NCBI GenBank assembly: GCA_027704905.1
Contig: CM051000.1
Span: 9,653,072-9,717,071 of the forward strand
Source of the DNA: Muraenolepis orangiensis
Lineage: Eukaryota > Chordata > Actinopteri > Gadiformes > Muraenolepididae
Reading direction: 5' to 3'
Length of the DNA stretch: 64,000 nucleotides
Numbering within the stretch: the first letter of the stretch is position 1; every line of letters begins with the position of its first letter. Positions 12,521 through 24,087 of this stretch are shown here, piece after piece. A program made the translations under genes and the position numbers. The notes beneath the pieces were generated by a model. It worked only from the letters and a program-made list of their open reading frames with translations, was not told where the DNA came from and did no database searches.

Positions 12521-12679
12521 ACACACACACACACACACACCTGGACTCAATTTCCCCCCCGTGTAATTTGTTCATCACCTCACCTGGGGTATATATACGT
12601 TGTCTTTCCTTTACCCCAGCGTGAGGTCGTTACTCTACTATTCACGTAGTTCTCCCGTCTGGTACCCATCGCCTGCCAA

Positions 12680-12705
12680 CTACCTGCCGGTACTCCGGCA
12701 GGTAG
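12680..12705. repeat. Hairpin, 10-bp stem, 6-nt loop
   Basis: CTACCTGCCG / CGGCAGGTAG around GTACTC, in the non-hAT insert inside the hAT element. Confidence 0.6.
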
Positions 12706-13139
12706 CACATCAGATTAGATCAGTGTGCAATAATTAACGTTTTCTTTGTGCACTTTTTCTTGCTACAAGGCATGGGCTTGAATGGTTGATTTATTTATTA
12801 TCATTTTATTTGTAAAATTATTAGCCAGTGGAAAAAGTTTATTTTGGTATTTAAATCAGAAGGCTGCAAATAGAAAAGAGGCATACGATTTTTATTAAAA
12901 TTTTATTTATTTAATAAATTAATGCCATTGATGTGTTTTTTCATTTGAAATTCGATTTAGCATGTCTCCACTATTCAATGATATATTGTATGGTAATAAG
13001 CGATGCTTGTTCCATATTCAATGTTAAAGCAAAACTTGTTTGGGTCCATATTAAAAGGTTCATTTGTTCAATGTTGGCCCGCGACTTTGTTCAGGTTTTA
13101 CATTTTGGCCCACTGGGTATTTGAGTTTGACACCCCTGC

Positions 13140-13930
13140 CCTAGTCCCTAGACCCACTCCAGGAGGGACACCTACTCAACCTATGTTAACTGAGTGATGC
13201 CTCAGCCTCAGAAGATCCTCCTTGACAGTAAGATCTGTGAAAAAACACTTCGGACAAACACTAAACTAGGCTGTGTCTGTGGTATCGGTAGACTCGTCAA
13301 ATTGAATTGAAAAGTATTCTTTCGCTGACGTGAAAAGAAGTTCATGCTCCCAGACCCTCAGCCATATCGATATTATGTTAGATAAGGTTGGCCCAACTTA
13401 ACGTTACTACTTCCTCAAGATGGCGATTCGATTTATTATTTGTACCCCAGCCACAATTTATTTCAGCCATTCATGAGCCTCATCATATTTATTTACCATT
13501 TGGAGAATGTGAAATTATGCTTGTTAAAACAACCACCAAATCAAAGCATGAGCACTTCATTTAAATATATATTTTTATCTGAAAATGCTAGGAATCGAGA
13601 GTGAAGGCTTTGACGTCGACCAGTCTATGGCGATCAACCTGTTAGTTACCCCCGGTGTACAGAGAGACAGTGGTGAGGCTCAAGCTTCAGCTGCATGTCA
13701 GAAAGGTGAACTAAAACTTTCCTCAGTCTGCCAGTGTGCCATAGCTGTTGCTCAGAGCCTGTGCAATGGCCAGTCCAGCTCTTGGTCGAGCATTAAGACC
13801 GCCGGTGACATCTGTGTGCTGGAGTGTGGACTTTCTCTGTAATGTGACACAGCCTTGAGAAGTGCCACTTCGAACAGGCAGCCTTGGGCCAGGTGTGCCA
13901 ATTGCCGTTCAATGTTGCATTAAAGTGTTT
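13140..13930. other. Stretch with no supported gene
   Basis: An open frame at 13585-13842 (85 codons) has no recognisable motif and I do not call it. There may be old repeat debris. Confidence 0.4.
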
Positions 13931-13936
13931 CACTCC

Positions 13937-13974
13937 ACCTTGGCCTGCGTGTTGTAGAACACGCAGGCCAAGGT
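13937..13974. repeat. Perfect hairpin, 17-bp stem, 4-nt loop
   Basis: ACCTTGGCCTGCGTGTT / its complement, with loop GTAG. The same sequence, inverted, ends the window at 63976-64000, so the hairpin lies in both arms C and D. Confidence 0.7.
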
Positions 13975-14189
13975 AGGCTGTCCTGATATGCTTGATAACC
14001 TGGCGTGTACCTGACACAAGCTTGGGTTACAGATGCTGTCAGGTCCCGGTTGTGCTGGATGAAGAGGCACCTGAAAGTAGCGGTAGCAGACAACGCTGTA
14101 ACCGGGGATCAGAAGACACTACGCTCAGGACAGTTTTATGGAACAAGTCCTATTTTATTCCTTATTTTAGACCACAGGCTCTCAAAACA

Positions 14190-14191
14190 TA
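14190..14191. other. Empty insertion site (TA) of the 5.5-kb TIR element found in arm D
   Basis: Arm C is continuous here. In arm D the same point is split by the element at 58209-63756 with TA duplicated on both sides. Confidence 0.85.
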
Positions 14192-14531
14192 TAAGTTGAA
14201 ACAATAAGCCAAATGCAACACGAATCGTTAGAGGGACCCAGACGGCATCTTGTCCTCCACTCGGACTCGGTCCGCTCTCACTGTCAGGGACCAAGAAACA
14301 TAAACATATTTATTTACAAATAAATCAGCTCAATCACATTTATAACGGACAGGTGCTTTAACCCTGTGAATTGAGCCACTCCCGCTCCACTGCTACTTGC
14401 GCCACGCCCCTTCCCACCACAGTAGCCCTTGTGCAAGTCAAATCCCATACCCAATTGAAGGAAAGGGAAGGGGGATACTGAAACACAGTGAAAAAAAATG
14501 GAAATGATATATACTCAAATGCTGGTGTTTG

Positions 14532-16552
14532 TGTAACCTACTGTAATTCAACGCTATCAGTTCTAACTGCAGTGGTACATCAACTATAGGTTCAAGGAGA
14601 CTGGCTCTAAGAAAAATACACAGGCACCGTGATCTACGTTTTACCTTTTATATGTAACTCCAAATCTGAGGCCATGGTTCTTAGCAGGAAACCGGTGGGT
14701 TGTCTACTCCAAGTAGGGAGGGAGTCCTTATCCCAAGTGAAGGAGTTCAAGTATCTCGGGGTCTTGTTCTCGAGTGAGGGGAGGATGGAGCGTGAGATTG
14801 ACAGGAGAATAGGTGCAGCGGGAGCGGTATTGGGTGCACTTTGGCGCACCGTTGTAACCAAAAGAGAGCTGAGCCAGAAGGCAAAGCTCTCGATCTACCG
14901 ATCAGTCTTCGTTCCTACCCTCACCTATGGCCATGAGCAATGGGTAATGACCGAAAGGACGAGATCGCGAATACAAGCGGCCGAAATGAGTTTCCTCAGG
15001 AGGGTGGCTGGTATCTCCCTGAGGGATAGGGTGAGAAGCTCAGTCACTCGTGAGAGACTCGGAGTAGAGCCGCTGCTCCTTCGCGTAGAAAGGAGCCAGT
15101 TGAGGTGGTTCGGGCATCTAGTAAGGATGCTTCCTGGTCGCCTCCCGAGGGAGGTTTTCCAGGCACATCCAACTGGGAGGAGACCACGGGGCAGACCGAG
15201 GTACAGGTGGGGTGATTACATCTCCACACTGGCCTGGGAACGCCTCGGGATCCCCCAGTCAGAGCTAGTCGATGTTGCCAGGGAGAGGGAAGTTTGGAGT
15301 CCCCTGCTGGAGCTGCTACCTCCGCGACCCGATTTCGGATAAGCGGGAGAAGATGGATGGATGGATGTAACTCAAAGGAGTTCACCAGGTTAAGTACACA
15401 AAATCATAGGATCCATGAAATGGTCCACATTTATAGAAAATAATGAATGAAATAAAAAAAAGGGTACCCAATAAAGTCAGTTTGAGTGCACTCAATTAAA
15501 AAAGAAAAGGGAACGGATATTCTGTTCCTACCACCAGGGGCCAAGTTAAAGTTCACAAGCCGACCGTTGGGTGATGGTGAGTAGAGAACGTCAATGAAGG
15601 CGACCACTTTGTTGATGCAGATCCGTGTTCAATGAAGGGGGTAACAAAAACCAATCTGCACAGAATTGTACAGGCAATCAATAGATTAGCATCATATACT
15701 GTAATTATATACCATTAGGCTATACAATTATTTACTGGAACTCACATTATGGTAGGTTTCACATGCATAGCACAGCCTTGCCCCATATCAGTCAACACTA
15801 ACAATGTATGGCTCAATAACCACAATAACATCAATAACCAGAATAACATAACCACATTGTAACTCAGCAACAACAATATGAAGCTTGACTAACACAGGAT
15901 ATCAGTCAACGTTAACTGCAGGGCGCGCAATTTCACTCTGCACTCGTGCTTTACCCTACAACATCTCAGCTTGAGTTAGCTAGCGAGTTGACTTGCTAAC
16001 TCACCAGGATTCTTCCATTTGTTTCTCCTCCAATTCGATCTTCAAGTCAGCTAGTCTTTTCCTCTCTCTTCCTTGTCAGTTCCAGTACTGTTATGTCGGT
16101 GAACAGAATCACTGTGTTAACATTCTCCTTTCATCCAATATCCTGACTGGTTTTTGATTACACACTGTAGCTCCATATTAGCAATGAGTAGGAAATGCTA
16201 GCTAGCATGAACACGGTATGACTCACCGGAATCCTCTCTTTAGTCAGCTAGCAGTAGTTCTGGTTCTTCTGTAGTTTTCTTTTCCCTCTATATTTGGTTT
16301 TCTGTCCAAGTATATTTTGTTTTCTGTCCAAGTATCACTTTTCTAATATTCTCCAACTGCTCCAATATTCTCTGTCTGCTCCGTTGATTGCTTGTAAACC
16401 AGCTAAACAGTTTCCCGCACTCGGCTCGCGAGCAGGGCTGTACCACGTAAATCTCAGGGAGCGTCAACAAATCACACTCCTCCAAGGAGTGTCACCCAAT
16501 TCACAGTCCATAATGAATGTTTCAGCTAGACAAGAAAATAGCATGGGCTACA
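14532..16552. mobile_element. Insertion private to arm C, TG...CA ends, 4-bp TSD
   Basis: Ends TGTAACC...GGCTACA, flanked by TTTG at 14528-14531 and 16553-16556. Arm D has a single TTTG and no insert. TG/CA ends with a 4-bp duplication fit an LTR-type integration product, but no second LTR or coding region is visible. A Rex3 3' end is nested inside (14645-15367). The rest (15370-16552) shows nothing I recognise. Confidence 0.6.
14645..15367 (+). mobile_element. Rex3 LINE, 3' end only
   Basis: Frame to 15342 carries the Rex3 C-terminal blocks SEAMVLSRKPV, KEFKYLGVLFSSEGRMEREI, TYGHEQWVMTERTRSRIQA, LRRVAGISLRDRVR, RWFGHLVRM and GRPRYRWGDYIS. It ends in a GATG tandem (GGATGGATGGATG, 15353-15366). 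Strongly 5'-truncated, as usual for Rex3. Confidence 0.85.
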
Positions 16553-16624
16553 TTTGCATTATTTACAAACAAAGAAATACATACACATATATAAATTGCA
16601 TTCTATCTAAGGTTCCGGTAGTGA

Positions 16625-17870
16625 CTACAAGATACAAGATACAAGATATTTTATTGGCCATTTGTAACAAATACATAGGAATGCTATATATACAATACAA
16701 ATAAACAAAAAAGGGCAGCAAAGTGACTTAAATTATATGTACATGTGTTGAATGTACATATTTTTTTACAAGAATCTTAAACGCATTTAAAGTGCCAGTA
16801 CAGTGAGTGCAACACAGTGACGCTTCTCGTCAGGACACTCTCTACGGTGCCTTGGGGTGCTCCGGTGTTGAGTGGATGAGGTGTTGTTCCAAAGACCTGA
16901 CCTGTTGAGACCTGACCGTCATGAAGTCCATAATCCAGTTACAGATGTGGGTGCCCAGACCTAGGTCCCTCAGTTTCAGGACCAACTTGGAGGGAACGAT
17001 GGTGTTGAACGCCGAGCTTTAGTCAATGAATAGCAGTCTGACGTAGGTGTCCCTCCTGTCTAGGTGCTGCAGGGCCGTGTGTAGTGCCAGGAAAATGGCG
17101 TCGTCTACAGACCTGTTTGGTCTGTATGCAAACTGGAGTGGGTCTAGGGACTCAGGGATGGAACAGTTTATATGCGACATTACAAGTTTCTCCAGGCACT
17201 TCATGGCTATGGGTGTTAAAGCCACTGGACAATAATCATGTTACCTTGGTCTTTTTGGGTAATGGCACAATGGTTGTCGCTTTGAAGCACGCTGGGACAA
17301 CAGACTTGCAGTGATGCGTTGTAGATGTCGGTGAACACAGAAGCCAGCTGGTCGGCGAAGGTCTTGAAGATACGGGATGGAACTCTGTCTGGGCCGGCTG
17401 CCTTCCCTGCCTTCACCCTCCTGAAGCTGACCTCGGACTCGGACAGTTCCTCTGGGTGGATGTTCAAGTTGTTGGTCAGCTCATGGTCCCTTTCAAAGTG
17501 AGCAAAAAAATTGTTTAGCTCATCTGGTAGTTAGGGTCATTGTTGGTGACTGCCCCTGAGCTCCCCTTGTAGTTGGAGAGGACCCTCAGACCTTGCCACA
17601 TGCATCTGGTGTCAGAGCCCCAAACTGTTATTCCAATTCGTTTTTATAATCCAATTGACCCTTCTTGATGGCTTTTCTCAGTTCATACTTGGCCTTCTTG
17701 TAGTGATCGGAGTCGCCTGTTGTGAAAGCGGTACTCCGTTCCTTAAGTTTGTTCCGTATGTCAGCATTCATCCATGGTTTGCGGTTCGGGAATGAGTGAA
17801 CAGACCTGGTCGGGATGCATTCCTCCACCAGCCTGTTAATGTATGCTGTGACATGATCTGCATAACACAC
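16625..17870 (-). mobile_element. Rex1-like LINE fragment (linker to RT palm, 3' tail), arm C
   Basis: Minus-strand pieces read NRKPWMNADIRNKLKERS (17868-17640), SEVSFRRVKAGKAAGPDRVP (about 17445-17340), then PIAMKCLEKLV and DPLQFAYRPNRSVDDAI (17210-17100). The 3' end is a GATACAA tandem (16628-16650) after a TTTTATTGGCC tail. Frames are broken several times. The homologue in arm D is at 54481-55790. Confidence 0.7.
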
Positions 17871-17871
17871 A

Positions 17872-18595
17872 AAAACAATCGGATTGTCAATTTTGCAGAC
17901 AACACCAAAGTCATTGGCCTGATAAGCAAGGACGACGAAACAGAGTACAGAGATGAGGTAGTCTGGCTGACACGATGGTGCAAGGACAACAACCTTGCAC
18001 TGAATGTCAGCAAGACTAAGACTTCAGGAGCCACCGGGGCACCCACTCTCCGCAACACGGAGGTCATGCTGAAGAAGGCACACCAGCGTCTCTATGCCCT
18101 GCGGTGACTCAGGAGAAGTGTGTCATCGGGTGTGCACTTCCATGCATTAAGGAGATCTTTAGGACCAGATGTCGGAAGAAGGCTATCTCCATCACAAAGG
18201 ACTGCCACCACCCTGGGTACCATCTCTTTTCCCCCCTGTGGTCCGACTGATTGTTTTGCAGCATCTGTATTGCTGCCACTATCTTAACATTGTCATCCAT
18301 ATTACATTACACTATCATACTTTTGCTGAACTTTCTGGACTCATTAGAGCCACTACACTGTATTCATGATGCTGCTGCACTACTGGCACTTTAAAATGCT
18401 TTTAAATGTGTTTTGCACAATTAAACACATATCATCCACCAGTCACTTTATTGTTCCTTTTTTGTTATTTGTATTCTGTACAGTATTTTTAGATTATAGG
18501 GTTTTAGAAAAAGCATACTGCGGGAGGGAATGGGGAGTAAGCATTCCATTGTACGTAATCTTGAATCTTGAATAAAATTCAGTGGAAGAAATAAA
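17872..18595 (+). mobile_element. Rex1-like LINE fragment, head-to-head with the previous one, arm C
   Basis: Plus-strand frame 17872-18107 carries NFADNTKVIGLIS (RT box FADN, not FADD), NNLALNVSKTKT and KKAHQRLYAL. After a deletion the C-terminal IKEIFRTRCRKKAISIT block follows (18150-18200), then the 3' UTR CGGGAGGGAATGGGGAG and a GATTCAA-type tail at 18570-18590. The 240-bp RT part is missing from arm D. Confidence 0.65.
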
Positions 18596-18964
18596 GAACT
18601 AGATATGCACTAACAAGTACGCTGTTTGTCGTGGAAAACCCTAGCTATTCTTTACTTTCAGTCCCAGGAGTGAACGCTAATGCAAAACTTGTGTGTGCAT
18701 AGTATTTTGTTTCTCCGTTTTTTTGTGCTCCCCCATGAAGGGGAAGCTACTACTGGTTGTCTCTTGTGAGCTGATGCTGTCTGGTCCTTTCCCAATAACC
18801 ACTCTTGCAGACTTCTGCCCTTCAAGTGCATGTCCCCGCGGGAGCCTTCGAGGGTCTAGGGTGTCCTATTTCTCAATTTGTGACTGCAAGGAGTTCTCAA
18901 TAGCGGCACCTATGAGCTGTTCATGCGCTCTTCTCAATCCACATTCAAACTTTTTGTTGAAAAG

Positions 18965-19431
18965 TAACATTTATTTATAAAGGGCTTTTTGCAGACAAAA
19001 GTCTGCTGTACAGAAAAAGTCAAATGCACAGGGACACAATACATAGTAAAAGACTGGTAACAACAATACAACGACATGGTACAACAATAAATACATAAAA
19101 ACACAAAGAAGACAGTTGAAAAAAGACTTTAGATGCCTTTAAAATATTTAACAGATTCAGCAAACCTAAAGGCTGTGGGAAAAGCGTTCCATAGCTTGGG
19201 TGATATGGCCTGAAAGGCTCGGTCACCACAGGATTTTAAGCGGGTACGTGGGACAGATAGTTGTTTGAGATTTTGACCTGAGCGAGGGTTCTGAGAAGTG
19301 GGAATGAAGCAGGTCAGCAACATAAGCAGGGTCCTGACATAAGGCATTCTGAACAAGAGTATTTGGAACGGAAATCCTGTAATCAACGGGGACAAGGAAG
19401 AGACTTGAACACAGGGGATTTGTGAGACCAT
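18965..19431 (-). mobile_element. L2-like LINE 3' end, arm C
   Basis: Minus frame ends with PRTRLKSCGDRAFQAISPKL and WNAFPTAFRFAESVKYFKGI, the conserved C-terminus of L2/CR1-type ORF2 proteins. A 3' UTR ends AAAGCCCTTTATAAATAAAT. The homologue in arm D is at 53141-53610. Confidence 0.7.
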
Positions 19432-19479
19432 CTGCTCAACCTAGTAAGCAGCCTTGCAGCATTTTGAGAATAAGCTCAG

Positions 19480-19690
19480 TCTGTTGGGATTTGGCTTAGG
19501 AACCGGAAGGTCGCCGGTTCAAGTCCCCGAAACACCGGGGCACGAGACCCCTTCACTGCTCCCCGGGGGCTGTACATAAAATAGCTGTTCACTGCTCCTT
19601 ATACTAGAAAGGGTTAAATGCAGAGCAACTAATTACACTGTGTGTGTACATGTATGTGACATATAAATAGGATACAATCCTCCAGATTTA
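19480..19690 (+). mobile_element. tRNA-derived SINE, arm C
   Basis: Contains a Pol III B-box-like GGTTCAAGTCC at about 19516-19527, followed by the fish SINE body (CACTGCTCCCCGGG, GGGTTAAATGCAGAG) and an ATAAATAGG end. The inverted copy in arm D is at about 52870-53110. Confidence 0.65.
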
Positions 19691-20213
19691 AATTTAGATT
19701 TAATCAAATCAACCGAGCCTTGCAGAGGGGAGAGGGGAGGAGTCTGACACAAAGTCTTCAATAGAGACGGTGAAACTCTGGTCTGTAAGGTAGGATGTGA
19801 ACCAGTCTAAAACTTTGCCTGATATGCCCACCCAGTCACGTATAGGCCTATATCACGGCACAGTTGAAAGCCGGAAGTACCCGTTAAAAATCGCGGAAGC
19901 AGTGTATCCCAAGTTCCGGTTAATGCATTCACCTTGGCATTCACCATTGCGGACAGTTATCGCTGGACAACATCACTGCATAACCTTCCAAAGGTCGGTC
20001 AAGACGATGTGGTTCAACTAGTGAATGAACACTACAGTCTACAGTGAAGAAGTCTAAATCCAAATCATACAATTCCCCAACATTGTGTCCTGTGGCTCTA
20101 TCTGGATATATTGCAATATAACAAAGGCGAAAATACCAATATATATCGTATATAGCGATGCAGCCTAAAAATACCGGGATATGATTTTTGGTCCATATCT
20201 CCCAGCCCTACTT

Positions 20214-20490
20214 GGGACCAGTGCTTTTAATCATACACTTACCCAACATTGTGTGGCTCTATTCGGATGAGAGATGGAGTGTGTGTGGGGGTTAGGACCA
20301 GTGCTTTTAATCACACACATAAACAACATTATGTGGCTCTATTCAGATTAGAGATGGAGTGTGTGGGGGTCAGGAACAGTGCTTTTAATCACACACATAC
20401 CCAACATTGTTTGGCTCTATTTGGATGAGAGATGGAGTGTGTGTGGGGGTCAGGTCCAGTGCTTTTAATCATACACATACCCGACATTAT
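20214..20490 (+). repeat. Tandem repeat of about 80 bp, ~3.5 copies
   Basis: Unit begins ACCAGTGCTTTTAATCA; starts near 20216, 20297, 20374 and 20454. Arm D holds only about 1.5 units (52497-52615). Confidence 0.75.
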
Positions 20491-20733
20491 TAGCCTATTC
20501 TTCCCACTTTTCGAGACGTATATGCTCTCCTTGTCAAAGTGCAAACTCCAGACATACGTGCTACCCCTGAGAACATGAAACGAGGGACCTTCATCCCTCC
20601 TTATCAGCCTCACCCAAGACTTGCGGAGGAGTTTGTCTTTCGGGAAATCGTGGAAACTGAGGTACGGCTGTCTTTGTTTTGACGTTGAGCAGCCTGGTAC
20701 ACTACAATAACAGCGACAAGAGGAGACGGCCAT
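20389..20733 (-). pseudogene. THAP-domain exon, arm C
   Basis: Minus frame begins MAVSSCRCYCSVPGCSTSKQ and continues SFHDFPKDKLLRKSWVRLIR, RRDEGPSFHV and STYVWSLHF. It matches the THAP C2CH finger in length and order. THAP domains bind DNA in P-element-type transposases and host regulators. The third zinc ligand is Trp (TGG) instead of Cys, so the finger should not fold. After the domain the frame runs into the tandem repeat; a splice donor is expected near 20500 but not proven. It is probably a transposon or THAP-gene remnant. Confidence 0.7.
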
Positions 20734-20997
20734 AGTTTGTCACGTATCTGGGGTAACTACCGGAAGTAGGAGTACACTGCTCGGCGATTTTTAACGTTCC
20801 GGAAGCAGGAAGTGTGACATAGGCCTATAATCAGGATATGATTATCTACCATGTCAAATGCAGCGCATTTGACAGAGTATTAAAACAGAGCAATCCCCAA
20901 CATTGGAAGACATTATAATTTGACAGTATTAAGAGGGCAGTTTTAGTTGAATGTCTATTTTCCGAAACCAGGACTGAAACTAATCAAATATATTGTG

Positions 20998-21165
20998 TCT
21001 GTCACGGGTTAGGTTTGGACCCAAATGCTGCACACAGACACCAAAGGCAGATAGTGATATTTATTACAAACACCACACAGACAGGGACAGGCAGAGATGT
21101 TGTCGGGGACAGGCAGGTGATCAGAACCGGGGTTGGGTAGACAAACCAGGCAGGGACAGGCCAAG
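20998..21165. repeat. Unclassified repeat fragment
   Basis: GC-rich tract starting TGTCACGGGTTAGG with several GGGACAGGC and CACAGACA echoes. It ends exactly where the LINE tail begins. 20746-20997 shows nothing else. Confidence 0.35.
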
Positions 21166-23994
21166 TCAAGTCAAGTCAAGTCAAGTTTATTGTCACTTCA
21201 CAGTTTACAGTTTAGTATAAAGCAGTGATGTGAAATTCTTGTGTGCAATACCCGACGACAGACAGCAGTTATAGAATAAGATAAAATAAAAATAGATAAA
21301 AATAGATAAAAATAGAATAAAAAATAGAATAAGGAATATAAAATAAAAATAAAAAATGCAATTTATAAAATGCAAAAATCAGCACAGAAAAGAGCAATAT
21401 ATATATATAAATCAATGTAATAAAATATACATTGTTATATGTTATACGCCCTTGTTCAGCAGCCTGATGGCCTGACTGTGGAAGCTATCTCTAAGCCTAT
21501 TTGTACGACACTTGATACTGCGGTATCGCCTGCCTGACGGTAATAGTGAGTAAAGTTCGTGGCTGGGGTGGGCAATGTCTTTTATAATTCTTTTGGCCTT
21601 GGCCACGCACCGCTGGTTGTAAATGTCCAGGAGGGAGGGGAGCTCACCTCCAACGATATACTGGGCCGTCCGCACCACCCTTTGAAGCGCTCTGCGCTCG
21701 AGTGCCGTGCAGTTCCCGTACCAGGCGGTGATACACCCTGTCAGAACACTCTCGATGGTGCCGTTGTAGAATGTTCTCAGGATGCGGGGGCCCATGCTGA
21801 ATTTCTTCAGACGCCTGAGAAAATACAGGCGTTGTTGGGCCTTTTTCACCACGTGTGTGGTGTGCGTGGACCATGTGAGGTCCTCGGAGATGTGCACGCC
21901 GAGGAACTTGAAGCTGCTGACCCTCTCTACTGCAACGCCGTCGATGGAGATAGGGCTGTGCTCTCCCCTCTGCCTCCTGAAGTCCACGATCAGCTCCTTG
22001 GTCTTCTTGACGTTGAGGGCGAGGCTGTTCTCCTGGCACCACTGCTCCAGCGATCCGACCTCCTCCCTGTAGGCTGTCTCGTCGTCGCCGGCGATCAGGC
22101 CCATCACTGTCGTGTCGTCAGCAAACTTGACGATGACGTTGGAGCTGTGCATAGCCATGCAGTCGTGGGTGTAGAGGGAGTAGAGGAGAGGGCTCAGCAC
22201 GCATCCCTGGGGGGCTCCCGTGTTGAGGGTCAGTGGCTCTGATGTGGTGCTGCCCATCCTCACCACCTGGCGGCGGTCCGACAGGAGGTTCAGTATCCAG
22301 CTGCACATGGATGGGGGTACGCCTAGACCTCTCAGCTTGGTGTCGAGCTTGGCAGGAACTATTGTGTTGAATGCTGAGCTGTAGTCCACAAACAGCATTC
22401 GCACATAACAGTTCTTCCCCTCCAAGTGGGAAAGGGCAGTGTGGAGGGCCATGGCAATTGCGTCGTCCGTGGATCTATTTTGACGATATGCAAATTGCCA
22501 TGGGTCCAGCGTGGTAGGTAACACGGAGCAAATAAAGTCCTTGACCAACCTCTCGAAGCATTTGCTAACGATCGAGGTGAGGGCCACAGGTCTGTAGTCA
22601 TTCAGGCATGTTACCTTGGTTTGTTTAGGGACAGGCACGATGGTGGATATCTTGAAGACCGCGGGGACAACAGCCTGGGACAGGGAGAGGTTGAAGATGT
22701 CTGCAAAGACTCCTGCCAACTGGTCTGCGCATGCTCTGAGGACGCGGCCCGGGATGTCGTCGGGGCCTGCCGCCTTACGGATGTTCAGCCGCTTAAAGGT
22801 GCGGCGCACATCCGCCTCCGAGATGCGCAGCTGGCTGGTCTCCCCAGTCGGTGCTGGCTTCGGCGGGCTGCCGTTTACGTCGAACCGAGCAAAAAATGTA
22901 TTTAGCTCTCCTGGGAGGGAGGTAGAGGAGTTCTCTACACAACTGGTTCTCCCTCTGAAGTTCGTTATATTCTGCAGCCCCTGCCACATACCCCTCGCAT
23001 CGTGTTTCTTGAATTTATCTTCCACTCTGTCCTTATACTCCCGCTTGGCAGTGACGATGGTCTTACGGAGGTCGTAACGGGCTCTCGTATATTCCTCCGT
23101 ATTCCCGGAACCAAAGGCGGCGTTACGCGCATGTAGGGCAGCGCGAACATCGCCGTTAATCCACGGTTTCTGGTTGGGATATATCCGAACCGACTTGGTC
23201 GGAACAACGTCATCTATGCACTTCTTGATGAACCCGGTGACCGACGACGCGTACTCGTTGATGTTATTGTCCGAGGCAACGCGGAACATGTGCCAGTCAG
23301 CGTGATCAAAACAATCCTGCAGCGTAGAATCTGATTGGTCCGACCAGCATTGGACCTCCCTCACAGCGATCGGTTGCTGCTTCAGTCTCTGCCTATAGGC
23401 GGGGAGTAGCTGGATAGAGCGGTGATCTGATTTGCCGAACGGTGGGCGGAGGAGGGCCTTGTAGCCATCACGGAAGGGAGTGTAGCAGTGGTCGAGGATC
23501 CGCTCGCCCCGTGTGTTGCTCTTTATGTGTTGGTAGAACTTCGGGAGAACCTTCTTCAGGTTCGCCTTGTTGAAGTCCCCCGCTACGATGAGAGCAGCCT
23601 CGGGGTGGGCCGACTCCTGTTCGCTGATAGCCCCGTACAGTTCCTTCAGCGCTGTGTCCGTGTTGGCTTGTGGGGGAATGTAAACAGCGGTCACGGTTAC
23701 CGCTGTAAACTCCCGAGGTAGCCAGTATGGACGGCACATAAGCATCAGGTACTCCAGGTCCGGGGAACAGAAAGACTTGAGGGGATGTACATGACTTTGG
23801 TTGCACCAAGATCTGTTTATCATGAGACATACCCCCCCTCCGCGATCTTTACCGGAGAGAGCCTTTGTTCTGTCCGCCCGGTGTACGGAAAATCCCGTCG
23901 GCTCGATAGCTGCGTCGGTAACCCCCTCCGACATCCATGTCTCCGTAAGGCAGATAATGCAATTGTCCCTAGTTTCCCGGTGGAATTGAATACG
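21166..23994 (-). mobile_element. Rex1-like LINE copy E1 (endonuclease end to 3' tail)
   Basis: Minus frame open from about 23990 to the stop at 21442, covering the endonuclease from QFHRETRDNCIICLTETW on, the GDFN and SDHRS motifs, RT boxes FVDYSSAFNT and KFADDTTVMG, and the C-terminal LLPSGRRYRSIKCRT. The 3' UTR ends in a CAAGT tandem (21165-21190). Nearly identical to E2 at 48690-51524 with a constant offset of 27,530 bp over most of its length. The N-terminal 240 residues of E2 are replaced at 23994/23995 by a repeated ATTGAATACGG and a minisatellite. Confidence 0.85.
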
Positions 23995-24087
23995 GAATTG
24001 AATACGGAATACGGCAGAGGCGGCAGAGGCGTAGTCAGTATTCGTCAGAGATGTCCACCTCTTCCTCCTCTGCTTCCTGAGGGTTCT

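Larger units (their letters stand above)
11848..13138 (+). mobile_element. hAT-type DNA transposon with 8-bp TSD
   Basis: Terminal inverted repeats CATGGGTGTCAAACTC and CAGGGGTGTCAAACTC are flanked by the 8-bp duplication CCCTAGTC at 11840-11847 and 13139-13146. Eight-bp duplications and CAGGGGTG ends define hAT (Charlie-like). The start of a BED zinc-finger transposase lies at 12104-12260; the rest of the transposase is gone. A 69-bp satellite sits at the break (12262). Immobile on its own. Confidence 0.85.
13948..20745. repeat. Inverted duplication arm C
   Basis: Reverse complement of arm D. 13948-14191 pairs with 64000-63757; 14192-14527 with 58207-57880; 16553-20740 with about 55870-52300. 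A 2,021-bp insertion (14532-16552) is private to C. Two stretches compared by eye (14211-14460 and partner) differ at only a few bases; other parts, for example around 18800 and 54880, diverge more. Confidence 0.8.

Noticed and set aside
12237..12649. Repetitive frames on both strands of the 69-bp satellite
   Set aside because: Periodicity of 69 bp (23 codons) keeps frames open; no coding evidence.
13585..13842. 85-codon open frame
   Set aside because: No motif, no splice context, no duplicate in the window.
19490..19530. Possible tRNA gene (B-box-like GGTTCAAGTCC)
   Set aside because: No acceptor stem or anticodon arm; the following body and tail are those of a tRNA-derived SINE.
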